From NCBI GenBank assembly GCA_030674185.1, contig CM060307.1:47436181-47500180 (forward strand): a stretch of DNA of 64,000 nucleotides. The letters are read 5' to 3'. Each line of letters opens with the position of its first letter. Positions within the stretch are counted from its first letter, which is position 1. The notes beneath the pieces were generated by a model. That model was not told the DNA's origin. It saw nothing but the letters and a program-made list of their open reading frames with translations, and searched no databases. Source of the stretch: Monoplex corrugatus (taxonomy: Eukaryota; Mollusca; Gastropoda; Littorinimorpha; Ranellidae). The translations under genes were made by a program, and so were the position numbers. Positions 1-29,430 of this stretch are shown piece after piece.

Positions 1-60
1 TTTACGTGAATATTAATTTATGTGAATTTCCCAACCCTGCTCACCTGCAATAGTGCGTGT

Positions 61-74
61 ATTCCAGTATTTTA
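61..74. repeat. Left 14-bp target-site duplication of the Tx1-like LINE
   Basis: ATTCCAGTATTTTA, identical to 7252-7265. It directly abuts the T-rich (poly-A on the minus strand) end of the LINE. Confidence 0.88.
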
Positions 75-195
75 TTTTATTTTTTTTTCAAACTTGTTTT
101 TATTTATTTTCAAATATAGCTCTTACAAAACATCTTGAAATGTTAACAATGCATAATCAACAGATCTAACAAAATGTAGAAAGAACAAGCATTCA

Positions 196-344
196 TTGCA
201 ATATGTAGACATATATAAATATACATATATATACATACACATACATACATATACACACACATGTATACAAACATACACATACACACGTATACACACATCT
301 ACATATACATCCATATATATATATATATACACGTACATACACAT

Positions 345-385
<41 letters not shown>

Positions 386-850
386 ATATATATATATATA
401 TATAACAATATATATATATATATACACACATATATATTCATAGTACATTACATACATACATACATACATACACACATTATATATATATATATACACATAT
501 AAGCATACACATATACATACACATACAGACATACACGCACACACATAGACACATACATATATATACATACACAAACATATATATATACACATATACACAC
601 ATATACATATTATACACATACACATGTACTCATGTCAATCCATATGTTTAACTGAAGCATATAAAGAGATATAGATAAATTGGCATTTTAAGAAGAAAAT
701 TATGCGAATGTATATATGAAACAATAGGGGGAAAAAATCACACACACACACACACACGCACACACACGCGCACACCATACCCGCACCACACACGCACACA
801 CACACACACACACCACAACACACACACGCACACACGCACGCACATGCACA

Positions 851-886
<36 letters not shown>

Positions 887-898
887 GCGCGCGCGCCG

Positions 899-963
<65 letters not shown>

Positions 964-980
964 CTCTCTCTCTCTCTCTT
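196..980. repeat. Microsatellite block: (TA)n/(CA)n, (GCAC)n and (CT)n
   Basis: A mosaic of (TA)n, (CATA)n and (CA)n at about 196-630, then (CA)n, a (CGCA)n block near 840-890, a second (CA)n at 901-960 and (TC)n at 961-979. It lies in the 3' UTR of the LINE. Open frames across it are low-complexity artefacts (Tyr/Ile/Val/Cys or Thr/His runs) and do not code. Confidence 0.95.
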
Positions 981-1212
981 GGACGAACAATATCGAAATC
1001 CAACAGTTTCATACCTCAAGGATAACTGTATGCTGTTTTTTTTTCTTCTAATGATGTCCATGAAAAAAAAAAATCTTTGAACAGGGGATGTTTGTCATTT
1101 ATAGAAAGAGGCATGTCCTCTGTATTCAGTCACGATCTATTTTTTATGTTGTAACATGATCTTTATCTACTAACTCATTAGTCATTCTGCTGAGCATTAA
1201 TGAGACAGTTGT

Positions 1213-4200
1213 TTATGTATCAAACATCAGAGGTATATAGGAAGACCACTTTGATATGAATGTTGTATAGCACATATTCACATATGCTATGTGTCTTTCT
1301 ATCATGAACCTCCGTTTAAGCTGTTGTAAGAACACATGAAAGATGGGTTGTATTTTCTCTATTCGACATTTATATAAGAAGAATTTTGCGAAAATGAGAA
1401 GAAAATGAAATGTATCATCTGTTTTAAAGCTCTCAGATGTTCCAAGTATAATTAATTCTTCGTTCAATTTCAAATGAGGTGTATGTATACATTTTTCATT
1501 TAACGAAGATTCCAAAGAATACCAAAATTGACGAACTGCGTTACATCGCCAGAATAAATGTTGAATATCTTCAGGTTCTATATTACAAAAGGTACATTTA
1601 TTTATCGTTGTTACTGATTTTCATATTTTTAACTGTTTTGTTTGTAGCAATAATTCTGTGAACTATCCGGATTTGAAACCATTTAAGTTTGATATCAGTT
1701 ATTTTCTGAGTCTTTTTGAAAACAACAATCCAGTTTATGTGTGTTGGTAGTTTTGTGTTCCACTTACTACAACACTTTGGGTCTTGACCGTTGTTAGTTA
1801 GTATATCGTAGTATGGTTTCGTTCCTTTGTGGCTTGAATAAATGATCTGAAGGGACTTCTTCAAATTGAAAGCATAGTTATTATGAATATCAATGTCCAT
1901 TTTTCTTATGTATTTTTTAATCGCTCGAATTACTCCAAAATAGGTGATAAAATTTGAAATTAGTCCATATGAAGTTCTGAATTCATCATATGTCAAAAAG
2001 TGACCATTGTTTTTCATAAGATGAGAAACACAAAAGATACCTTTATCAGTCCATTTTTTTGTATAAGATTGTCTTATTTCCTATCCGTATATTGTCGTTA
2101 CAAAATATAGGTTCAGTAGCAAATTCTTCAGAAGTTGCTGGGTGTATTTTTGCTGTTAGTTCTTTATAAGCATTAACATGTGTTGCCAAAACATGTTGAC
2201 TTTGGTATTAACTGGTAGACATGATCCATACATATTGAGGTTGTCCATCATGGGAAATATAACAGTTATAATGTTTTTCCATTTATGGTTTGTATTGTTT
2301 AATTTCCGTATCCAGATAATTTTTAGCGTATTTATAAACTGCTTAATGTCAGTCAAACCAAGTCCTCCTTTATGAACACGTTTTACTGCAGACTTTCCAT
2401 CAATCTGGTCTGGTTTTCCTTTCCATGTAAATTTGAAACACAGCTTTTGTAAGTTTTTAATAAAGTTGTTAGGTGGATTAGGGAGAAGCATCCACAGATG
2501 TATAATTTTAGATAAAATTAAAGATTTTAGAACAGCTATTCGTCCCAGTGGGGTGATTAATCTTTTTATCCATATCTTAAATAACTTTAAGATTTCAGAA
2601 AATTTATCATCATAATTCAGTTTTTCACAGTCTGTCAAGTCTGCGGTAAACCAAACACCCAAAATCTTAAATTTTGATGGATTCCATTCCATTTTTAGAT
2701 GTGGTAGATATTTGGTTGTGGAATTTTTTTTATTTCCAAGCTTGTATTTTACTGGTGTTTATCACTAAACCAGATTTCCGTCCAAACTTATTCAATGTGT
2801 TAATAGTTTCTTCAAAAGAAGTTGCATCACCTTGTGTTATGATTTGTGTATCATCTGCATATTGAGAAATCTTTTGTGTACAGTTGTTAATAGTTATACC
2901 TTTTATTTTATCATTTTCTCTTATCATGATTCCAAGAATTTCTACACACAGTATGAATAGATAAGGTGAAATGGGGTCTCCTTGTCGACATCCTCTCTCG
3001 ATTGGAAACCACGTGGAAGTATTTCTATTTACAATAACAGTAGATTTGATTTTATGATAAAAAGTATGGATCCATTGACAGATGTCTGGACCAAACCCAA
3101 ATATTTTCAAAACTTCCATCATGAATCCAAAACAAGTGCGACTGCCCGCGCCCAAGCATTGGTTTTCTTGTTCTTCTGTTTCCATCATGAAGTTCCAGTC
3201 TATAGAGTCAAACGCCTTTCAATCATACAAGAAGTAAACCTTGAAGATTATTGTAGTTCAGATAATGAATTATGTCATATATTAATCCAATATTGTCCCC
3301 TATATATCTCTTTGACATAAAACCGGTCTGATCTTCGTTAATAAGAGAAGGAAGGACCGATTTGAGATGATTGGCTATACATGAAGCACCAATTTTATAT
3401 ACGACATTAAGCAATGATATTGGTCTCCAGTTTTTAATATAATCCCTTGGTTTATCACCTTTAGGTATACAAACTATCACACCCTCTTTCTGAGTTACAG
3501 ATAATTCACCTTTTTTAAAACCTTCATTTAACGATCTGACCATGAACGAACCTATTTTATTCCAAAATACTTTGAAAAATTCTGCAGTAAATCCATCGGA
3601 TCCTGGGCTTTTATTATTTTTCACATCTTTTATTATTTTTCATATCTTTTAGCGCTTGTCTTGCTTCATTTAGAGTAATCTGTCCTTCATCATCATATAT
3701 TTGCTTCATCATCTGATAGTGTTGGAATATCATTTATGAGGTCTTTCATTTCAGATTCGCCTAATATTTGAACTGTATAGATCTTTATAAAAATGTTCGA
3801 CTTCTTCAGTTATTTCATTCTGCTCCACTTTTTCTATTCCATTTGAAACAAGTTTTGTTATAGATTTACTGATAAAATGTCTCTTTTCAAGGTTACAAAA
3901 GTATGTTGATATTTTTTCACCCTCTGCTATCCATTTAGCTTGAGATCGTAGAAGAATGCCATCCATTTTCTTTTTTCTTATTGCAATCAAATTGGCTTTA
4001 CATTCTTCCAAGCGTTTATTCTGTTGGTCAGATTTACGTATTGTTTGCTCTAGATGCTGTATTTCTGCCTCTAGCTGATTCTCGTTTTCTGTGCTCTTAC
4101 GTTTTTTCATTGACGCATATGCAATTGTTTTTGATCATATTTTCATTTACAGGAAATCAAGGAATAACTGGTCTGATATTGTGAACTGAATATCTGCTTG

Positions 4201-5054
4201 AGGAATGTTTTGAATTCCTTTTTGATTGTACACCAGTACAGCATATTCCTCAGTTACATTGTTAATTTCAGCATTAATTTCTTCTATATATTTGATATCT
4301 TTTAATAGGGAACTATTAAATTTCCAAAAAGTCTTTCTTCTTATTTCTTTTGCAAATGAAAGTTTCAAAGTAATCATCGAATGGTCTGAACGATAACCAT
4401 AAACAATTTCAGCTTCTTTTACATTTTGTATCGTATTTTCAGAAATAAGAACGGCTTTGTTGAAATGGTGTTGGTCTGCGCCAAGTATATCTTCTTATAT
4501 CTGGATTAATCTCTCTCCAAATATCAATTAAATCCAAGTTCATGGCAATTTCTTCAACCTTTTCTCTTGCTTTTGGATTATTGATGTGTTTATAATTGTA
4601 ACAATCCATGTTGATGTCAAGTGCAAGGTTCCAGTCACCCCTTATGATTACATGCGGAGATGCTACTTCTGTGATGTGTTGTTCTAACTTCTCATAAAAT
4701 TCTGGTGTGTCTTTATTTGGGCCATAAATATTGACAAGTAGAAAATCTTAATCATCGTTGTGAGGGAAACAAATATAAAATTACCTTGTGTACCTTTGTA
4801 GACTTTCTTTATTTTAAATTCAAAATTATTATTAAACATTACTGCTACTCCTCTGGATTGAGAACTGTAAGAAGCGAAGTAGCATGTATATCCCCGTTCA
4901 GATTTAATGTATGGTTCTAGCTTTAAGTTAAAGTGTGTATCTTGTAAGAGATAAATAGAATTATTTTGTTTGTTTGAGATATTGAAACACATCTCTCCTC
5001 TTTTGAGGATTTCCAAGACCTAGAATTTAATGATGCAATGCTAAGGATTTCCAT
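1213..5054 (-). pseudogene. LINE ORF2 remnant: AP-endonuclease / reverse transcriptase
   Basis: ORF2 of the Tx1-like LINE, which in a working copy nicks DNA and reverse-transcribes the element RNA. The start at 5054 (MEILSIASLNSR) gives a typical APE-endonuclease beginning. Endonuclease pieces are at 5016-4684 (LLQDTHF, GVAVMFN). RT pieces are at 3624-3223 (GSDGFTAEFFK, NWRPISLLNVVYKIG, DQTGFM) and 3188-2730 (CRQGDPISPYLFILCVEIL, YADD). The thumb and C-terminal part covers 2692-1213 and includes a CTFC...H....C knuckle near 1600-1540. The expected length is about 1,280 residues. It is broken into at least six pieces by frameshifts and stops, so it is not functional. Confidence 0.88.
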
Positions 5055-5899
5055 TATAATTATAGATTGGCATATGAATGTTTAAACCTTTTTATCAATT
5101 ATATATGTAACAAAACGAGAACACTATCTCAACACAATTATCAATATTACCACAATAATGACTGTAATTGTAAATATCTTCTTTGTAACGAAGTGTGCAC
5201 ATGTTTTCATGGAAAAAATGATTCATTGACATAGTTAAACACAGCATAACAAGAAAAATCATGAAACAGCAAACAGTTAAACCAACTTTCCAAGTAAAAA
5301 GATTCTAATGAAACAAACATATACAGACATTACATAAAATAAAACAATGACAACAACAACAACAAAAAATAAAAATTTTTTTCGGTGATCGTCACTGGCG
5401 AGCGAATTGTACAGTGCTGAAACAAACGATTAGTTTATCTAGTACGTGCATGATGCTGTGAGTGGACACTCATCTTTGCGGGCACGTGCCCATCCACGCG
5501 CACACATGATCAGAACAACAATGTCCACACATGCACACACACATACACCTGTCCTCCCACCTGTAACCTCCCCCATGTATACACCCAGCACATCGCCCTG
5601 CCACCCCCGGCCACAGGCAAAGGCCACACCACGCGAACCCTGAAGCCATGGGGAGAGAGGCGCCACAGACCCCAACCCCCCCAGGGGACGAGAACCACAG
5701 GGTGATGCACATCTCCTCCCCCCCCCCCCCCCCCATTGCCCCATCTCCCAAACTCCAAAGAAAGGAAACCAACAGCCCAACGAATCAGAGGCTTCAAGCA
5801 TAAAGTTTTGCCCAAGCGAATTCCATTCAAACCCGTGTAATTATATCGGGAGGTGTGCTTTACCAATAGCCAAGCAAGCTTTATTTTATGTCGGTTACA
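5055..5899. other. Unexplained 0.85-kb spacer between LINE ORF1 and ORF2
   Basis: ORF1 and ORF2 of this clade usually lie close together; here they are about 845 bp apart. The part at 5055-5380 is AT-rich and ends in a CAA-repeat/A-rich stretch. The part at 5381-5840 is strikingly GC-rich, contains a 17-nt poly-C run (about 5719-5735), and begins with a segment resembling the LINE's own 5' end in inverted orientation. It may be a separate insertion. Short open frames here are compositional and carry no recognisable domain. Confidence 0.5.
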
Positions 5900-6786
5900 T
5901 CATTTTTTTAAACATCTCATCGATGTTGGTGTCGATGTCAATGCAGATGTTTGTCCGTTTTTGAGTTTTGCCAAAATTTTGCCGTTGGAAGACCACGATA
6001 CCATTGTGGCTGTATGGTTTTTGACTTTCATCAGCAATTTATAATTGGCCTGTGTGAAGTCTTCCCCGATAGACACTCCAGATTGTTTTAGTTTTCTGCG
6101 TGATGTCAACATGGCAGATTTAAGTTGCCTGGAGTGAAAACGTACAATGATAGATCGTGGTCTATCTCTTCCTGGTTTGCCAGTACGGTGTGCAATTTCA
6201 ATGTCAGTGTCTTTCACCGGAACACTGACTTTACTGGTAAACACATCAATACATTTTTTTAAACAGTCATTAACTGTTTCCGCTTCCCCTTTCTTCCTGC
6301 TTCTTTCACCCCAAACACCCGTACGTTCCACGACCTACCATGCTGTTCCTGGTCGTTCAGTGCTTTCTTCAAGTCACTGTTCTCTTTCACACACTGACTC
6401 AATTGACCCTGTAAATCATTATTGTTCCCTTGCATTTAACCACTTGTTCTTTAAGTTTATCTTTTTTATTGGCAAGGTCAAACAGAGCACTTTCCATTTT
6501 ATCAATGCGACTGTTCACAGCTGACACTATTTTGTCCATATCTGCTCGAAGTAAAGAAATGTCTTGTTTTGTTGATAAAAGTTCTATTCTTTTGTCAAAC
6601 TCTTCAATAATACTCGTCACATCCATTTCTAATTGAGTGATCGGTTCCGTAGCTTGTCTCTTTTTCTTTCTCTCCTGTCTTCTATCAACTAGTTCCGGAC
6701 TGTTACCAGTGTCACTAGTGGAAGAGGTAGAATATTGTTTTCTCTTACCTTTTTTGTTTGCACTGAAGTATTTCGGAATACCACTC
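5900..6786 (-). pseudogene. LINE ORF1 remnant: coiled-coil RNA-binding protein
   Basis: ORF1 of the same LINE, the chaperone-like protein that coats element RNA. The likely start is MSGIPKYFSANKKGKRKQ at 6786. A basic N-terminus (KKGKRKQ, RRQERKKKRQ) is followed by a heptad-like coiled coil (about residues 55-115: DVTSIIEEFDKRIELLSTKQ) and a C-terminal L1-type RNA-recognition region (DTDIEIAHRTGKPGRDRPRS, IIVRFHSRQLKSAML). One frameshift between about 6400 and 6331 separates the two halves. The domain order matches L1/Tx1 ORF1 proteins of about 300 residues. Confidence 0.8.
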
Positions 6787-7251
6787 ATACTGACTCTGGG
6801 ATCCACGATTATGTTCATTTTCCACACAGTATAATAATGCATATATGGTATTTATATTGTACGGCCAAACACGTCACAGGGACTTATATTCACATAAATT
6901 GTCTGCCATAGTGTTATACATAAAACATTCTGAATTTACAACCAGCAAACAACACAATACACATCCTGCTCGCACACAAACGGAGCACAATTCACTGCAT
7001 TCTGGGTACCGCACGTGCCATACACAAAATGTCAACACACTGAAGTGTAATATATCTCCTGACTTGTCAAACCGGCAATATTTCACCAAAAACGTATAAA
7101 AATACACCTTCAGAATCGTCACCACAAGACCAGTACACCAGTATCAATATCAATCGCAACAGTATGGTATTTTTCCAATGGTACTATCCAGAACTAAGAG
7201 GATCTAACAGTATGTGCTCGTACAATTCGTGAGCGATGACCAAGTCCCCTT

Positions 7252-7265
7252 ATTCCAGTATTTTA
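7252..7265. repeat. Right 14-bp target-site duplication of the Tx1-like LINE
   Basis: Second copy of ATTCCAGTATTTTA. It marks the 5' terminus of the LINE (minus strand), so the insertion is not 5'-truncated. Confidence 0.88.
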
Positions 7266-7764
7266 CATTTTGTGTTTTAATGGATGTGATTGGATGTGGT
7301 GTCTTCATCTAAGTAAGTGTTGTGAGGTGAAAAATAGGGGTAAGTTCTTCATGAAAATAAAATTCTGCATCTGCAGTTTGAATATTTTTGTTGTTTAAAG
7401 GAAAAAATATTTGTGTGTGTGTGTATATGTATATATATATATATTTTTTTTTAAAGTACATGTAGGTATCTTTAACATTCTATTGTTTAATGTCTACAAC
7501 CAAGGAATGGCATCACAATCACCCCTTCTCCCTACATTATTTGGTAATTTTAACATGGAGAAAAGAGTATTCTCCCCCCCCCCCCCCCGAATTCTTTTTT
7601 GACCGTCTTGAAAAGCAGCATTAGTCCTTATAACTTACTAAGCAGTCAGTTTGTCTTTTTTTTCAAGTCATTTACAGTAATTGTAAGTTGAAAAAAAGTT
7701 ACATTTGTCTAGAAAAGATACTATGACACTTTGTAATTGATGCACTATATTTGCCTGTGTGCAG

Positions 7765-25576
<17,812 letters not shown>

Positions 25577-28500
25577 TGTGCTTCTGAGTTTGCTGTCTCG
25601 TAGGATAATTGCATTTTGTGTTTTTGGGACCAAGGCCTGTTGGAGACAGGAATAATAGGCCTGGTTTGACTTTAATTGAGGTTTTAGCCTGTGGTTTGAT
25701 TCTAACGTAAACACTGTCAGTTGTTTGCTCAGATCCGTTTGTGGACATATCTGTCACCATTTGTGCATGGGAAATGTGTGTGGGATGTGTTGAGGCCAGA
25801 TAGCGTTTGATTCTTAGTTCTGCAATTCTTAGAAAGTGAGGGCAGATAGCATGAATTTTGAACATTGGGCATGCAAACTTATTGTGATTTGAAATGAAAA
25901 TGTTGTCCCTGACATTCCTGTAAACGTGTCTCTCTAAATATCTTCACACATGCACATACAAAAACAAATATGTGCACATGCATACATTGTAAAGTTTTGT
26001 GTGTCACTTCATCCTGTGCCGTTTCTGATAAATAGTGGGCATGCAAAGATGCCACTGCAACCTAGATAGTTCAGGTCTCATTATTTCTATACTGCCATTC
26101 CTTTTTATTCCAACAGATATAATGTGGACATTGAATTACTGTTATTAAACAATCGGGGAAGAGGGGGGGAATCACTGGGTGGTGGTTTAAGCACAAAGAG
26201 TGTCTAAATGATTGGTGTGAACTCTGATAGTTATGTCATCCAGTCATGTTTATCCTAAAGATGACCATTTCTCATGTTTTAAGAGTGCAAAGTGTGTGTA
26301 GATTGTAAATGAAAGCACAAGAAGAGTGCAGAATATGACCATGAATGGTAGTAGAAACTAAAATTCTAAAAAGGTCTCTCTGGTTGGTTTATGTTATTCA
26401 ACACGACAAAATTAGGAAAGAAAATACAGAAAACTTATGTGCTTAATGTCTTTCTCACTTTCTCTAAGTGAAATGTTCAATATCTGTTGTCAACCTTCTC
26501 AGCATTGTGATATCACAGCAAAACATTGATAGATGTTGAACGAAAGATAGATACAATTTCTTACTAAATTGTAATTGTTGGGTTGCCACCTCTGGCTTTG
26601 TGGTACTGATGCCGTGAAGGTGACAAGGCACGCTTGCACACCATTAGGTAGTTTGGGATTTACGACCATAAAAATGGTTTCATGTTCTGCTCTGAATCTA
26701 TCTCAATGAAAACTGCTCACATTTTATGAAATGGAAATATCTTTTGTGAAGAGAGAGAGTATATGTATGTGTGTGTGTGTGAAATGGAGAGATGGGGGAT
26801 CCTTTGTATTACTTGTGAACAGCCAAGTGCCCAATCAAAAACATGAGGACCCTAAAAATGTATTTGTATACTGCTCCTCTCTTCCATAACTATTATAAAC
26901 ATTAGATTTTAACCTTGCTAATTCCTGGTTCTTGCCTTACACCAGTGCACACATCCATTCAGATTTACCAAAGTATAACAAAATGATAAATCTTGCAGCA
27001 TTTTTTGGTTGCATATAATGTGACACAACACAATGAACAGCATTAGAAAACATCATCAACAACAGAAACATCAACAAGATAAGAAAGAATGATTGCAAAA
27101 ACAACAACAACAGAAGAAGAAAGAAGGATTGCAACAACAATGGTGACAACAAAAACAACAACAAAAGAACAACAAAGGATTGCAGGTAGGGCCTACCAGT
27201 TTAGCATATTTTTGTGAGTAGAAAATCAAAAAAACTTGTGGCCTGTTGAAACTTATTTGCATGAGCTTTGTCATGCAGTAAATGTCTGTGTGCATGATGT
27301 GTAAGTTTGTTTTTTTAAATGTAAAATGAGTTGAATTTCTTGTCTTGCAATGCCAGGTATCAGATCTCATTTGAGTTGTTTTATTTTCACAGAAATCACA
27401 ATGGGAAAGGGTGAAAGAGAACGTACTCTTATGTTGGTTTCTGTGGTGTAAGCATTCTTTTACTTCTGTTATGTATATATCAGGTTGCCAGATATGTCAT
27501 AAGTTTACATATTGGATGGACATGGGTCACTTTTAGTGGTCATATTTTTCCTTTTTTTTTCCTTCCCATTATTCTCCCCATTCTCATCTCTTCGTTGTTC
27601 ACATTGACTATCTTGGAGGGAAAAATTTAGTATGAGAGTAAAGTCAGTTCAAGACATCAATGTCCATTAATGCACCACCTTGTTCAGTCCACATTGTGTT
27701 AATCTGTTTGAACAATTATCAGGTTTTTATTAACATTAGTTTAGAGCATATGAAAATAGAAAAAAGCAAGATAAGGCTAATTCTGTTTATGAAACAAGAT
27801 ATGTCCTCAAAAGTGGTGTCCTGTAATTGTTTCAGGAAGTTTCAGAGTTAAGAGAAACCAGTTTCATAGATCCAGATAGGAGTTCAGAGAAATTTTGTCA
27901 GTTGAGGCACCACTCACAGTCAGTGAACACAGGGTTTTGTACACACACATACACATACCACACATCACATACTGTAGTTTGATGTAAATCACGCACACCT
28001 GAACAAAACAGCTTGATCTGAAGCTAACAGCTTGATCGGTAAGCTTTATGCATATTGTAGGAGAATGAGATTAGAGAATAACTGTAAACCACGTTGAGGG
28101 ACATGTTCTGTCATCCATGAGTATATTTCTTCAGCTAGGATGAAGCTAGCTGGCTAGTTTTTGCTCATTCTCCCCTTTCAATTCCAGTCAGTAAAAGATG
28201 AGACCGTGTATGTATTTCCAGGTATCGATTGGAGTGCAAACATTTCTTGATTGTAGATAGATCCTGACCATATACAGGTCAAAAGCCCCTCATACCCATC
28301 TGGGGAATCTCAAATTTGAGAGCTTGAACTGGTGTATTCCAGAGTTTGTTTTACGTTACTTGCAGATTTTTTGGCTGTTTTGGGACATCTTTTTAAACAA
28401 ATGTAGGTGATAACATAGGGCAAGATCAGGTTTTATGACAGTTATGCAAGTTTTGATATGGATACATTTTTAGTCTTAGATAGAATTATTATGGTGATAA

Positions 28501-28660
28501 TAATAATACAAATTTTGAATAATGAAAAATACGAAGAGAAAATTTTGGTGGGGTTTGGCTGTTATTTGTGTTTTACTGTACAGTGATAACTGTTTCTGGA
28601 AAATCTCATGCACATGCTCCACTGAATAGTTTTAGTTTGGTGATAACAACTCTGAGATTA
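25577..28660. other. Sideroflexin 3' UTR / intergenic sequence, no further gene seen
   Basis: AT-rich sequence without a credible exon. It contains short CA/GT runs (about 25935-25980, 26765-26780) and a CAA/CAG-rich stretch (27050-27180). The beginning must include the sideroflexin 3' UTR, but its end is not visible to me. Confidence 0.6.
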
Positions 28661-28664
28661 TTTT

Positions 28665-28890
28665 TCCTGTTGCAATTGTTTTGTATTCTGTAACGTTTGT
28701 TGTGTGGATCATATTATTTTCTGCTAAAGCTGTTTTTGAAATCATTTTGTCTTCTGTTGCAACTGTTTTTGAAATCTTTTTTTTTCTGTTACAACTGTTT
28801 TTGAAGTCATTTTGTTTTCTGTTACAAATGTGATTGAAATCATTTTGTTTTCTGTTACAACTGAGATTTAAATCATTTTATTTTGTATTA
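28665..28890. repeat. Degenerate tandem repeat, ~36-38-bp unit
   Basis: About six diverged units built on TTTTCTGTTACAACTG followed by TTTTTGAAATCATTTTG. The copies are uneven in length, suggesting an old array. Confidence 0.7.
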
Positions 28891-29176
28891 TGGACACAGT
28901 TTTGTTTTATGTTAGACAGTTGTTGAGACTGTATTACTTTCTGTTTAAAAAAGCACAGTTTTCTACTCGTTGGTCATCAAGATTATTCTGTTTCAAATGT
29001 ATTTTGCCAATATGTAGTAAGATTTCCCTTATTGCTGTTTATTGGATATGGAGGTGGTGACGTTTTGGTCTCTTCACGAAAACCCCTTCAGGCAGAGTGG
29101 CTGGCTTTGGGACTGACCGAAATGTCACCTTATCCGGCATCCAACAAACTTCAGCACAGGTTCCGCTAGTTTTTTT

Positions 29177-29220
29177 TTTTATCCGTCCTGGGGACGGACG
29201 AGGTAAAAAAAATTCCGTCA
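29177..29220. repeat. 44-bp motif flanking the hAT ORF, left copy
   Basis: TTTTATCCGTC...GACGGAC...TTCCGTCA. The same arrangement, in direct orientation, occurs at 31815-31858 beyond the other end of the transposase. Each copy contains a TCCGTC/GACGGA hairpin. These could be sub-terminal transposase-binding sites. Confidence 0.5.
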
Positions 29221-29430
29221 TAGGACCATTTTCATCCGTCCCCTCTTCACTGTGTTGTCACCGATTGACACGGCTAAACCGATACGGCAGACGATGGCCT
29301 ACACGTCGGCTACCGAGTAGGCTTACCAAAGAAACATTTAGCACAAACGAAGTCTATACTAATCTGTCAAATCAACAATAACAACAAGTTACAACGGTAC
29401 TCATTTAAACAAAAATTAAAAACTAACTTT

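Larger units (their letters stand above)
75..7251 (-). mobile_element. Full-length Tx1/L1-like non-LTR retrotransposon (LINE), decayed
   Basis: A complete LINE on the minus strand. Reading minus, it runs from a 5' UTR (7251 to about 6790) through ORF1 (coiled-coil RNA-binding protein, 6786-5900), an unusually long spacer (5899-5055), ORF2 (endonuclease, reverse transcriptase, C-terminal CCHC-like knuckle, 5054-1213) and a microsatellite-laden 3' UTR to an A-rich tail, seen on + as a T-rich run at 75-90. The 14-bp sequence ATTCCAGTATTTTA flanks it exactly on both sides (61-74 and 7252-7265), the hallmark of target-primed reverse transcription, so both ends are defined. The ORF1 type and RT wording (GSDGFTAEFFK, YADD) fit the Tx1/L1 clade. 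Several frameshifts make it inactive. It lies within an intron of the sideroflexin gene, in antisense orientation to that gene. Confidence 0.88.

Noticed and set aside
123..1012. Several open frames of 60-125 codons on both strands
   Set aside because: They translate (CA)n, (TA)n and (GCAC)n microsatellites and contain only Val/Cys/Tyr/Ile or Thr/His runs.
5439..5866. Minus-strand open frames of 100-120 codons in the GC-rich LINE spacer
   Set aside because: Gly/Trp/Cys-rich compositional frames in three registers at once, spanning a poly-C run; no domain.
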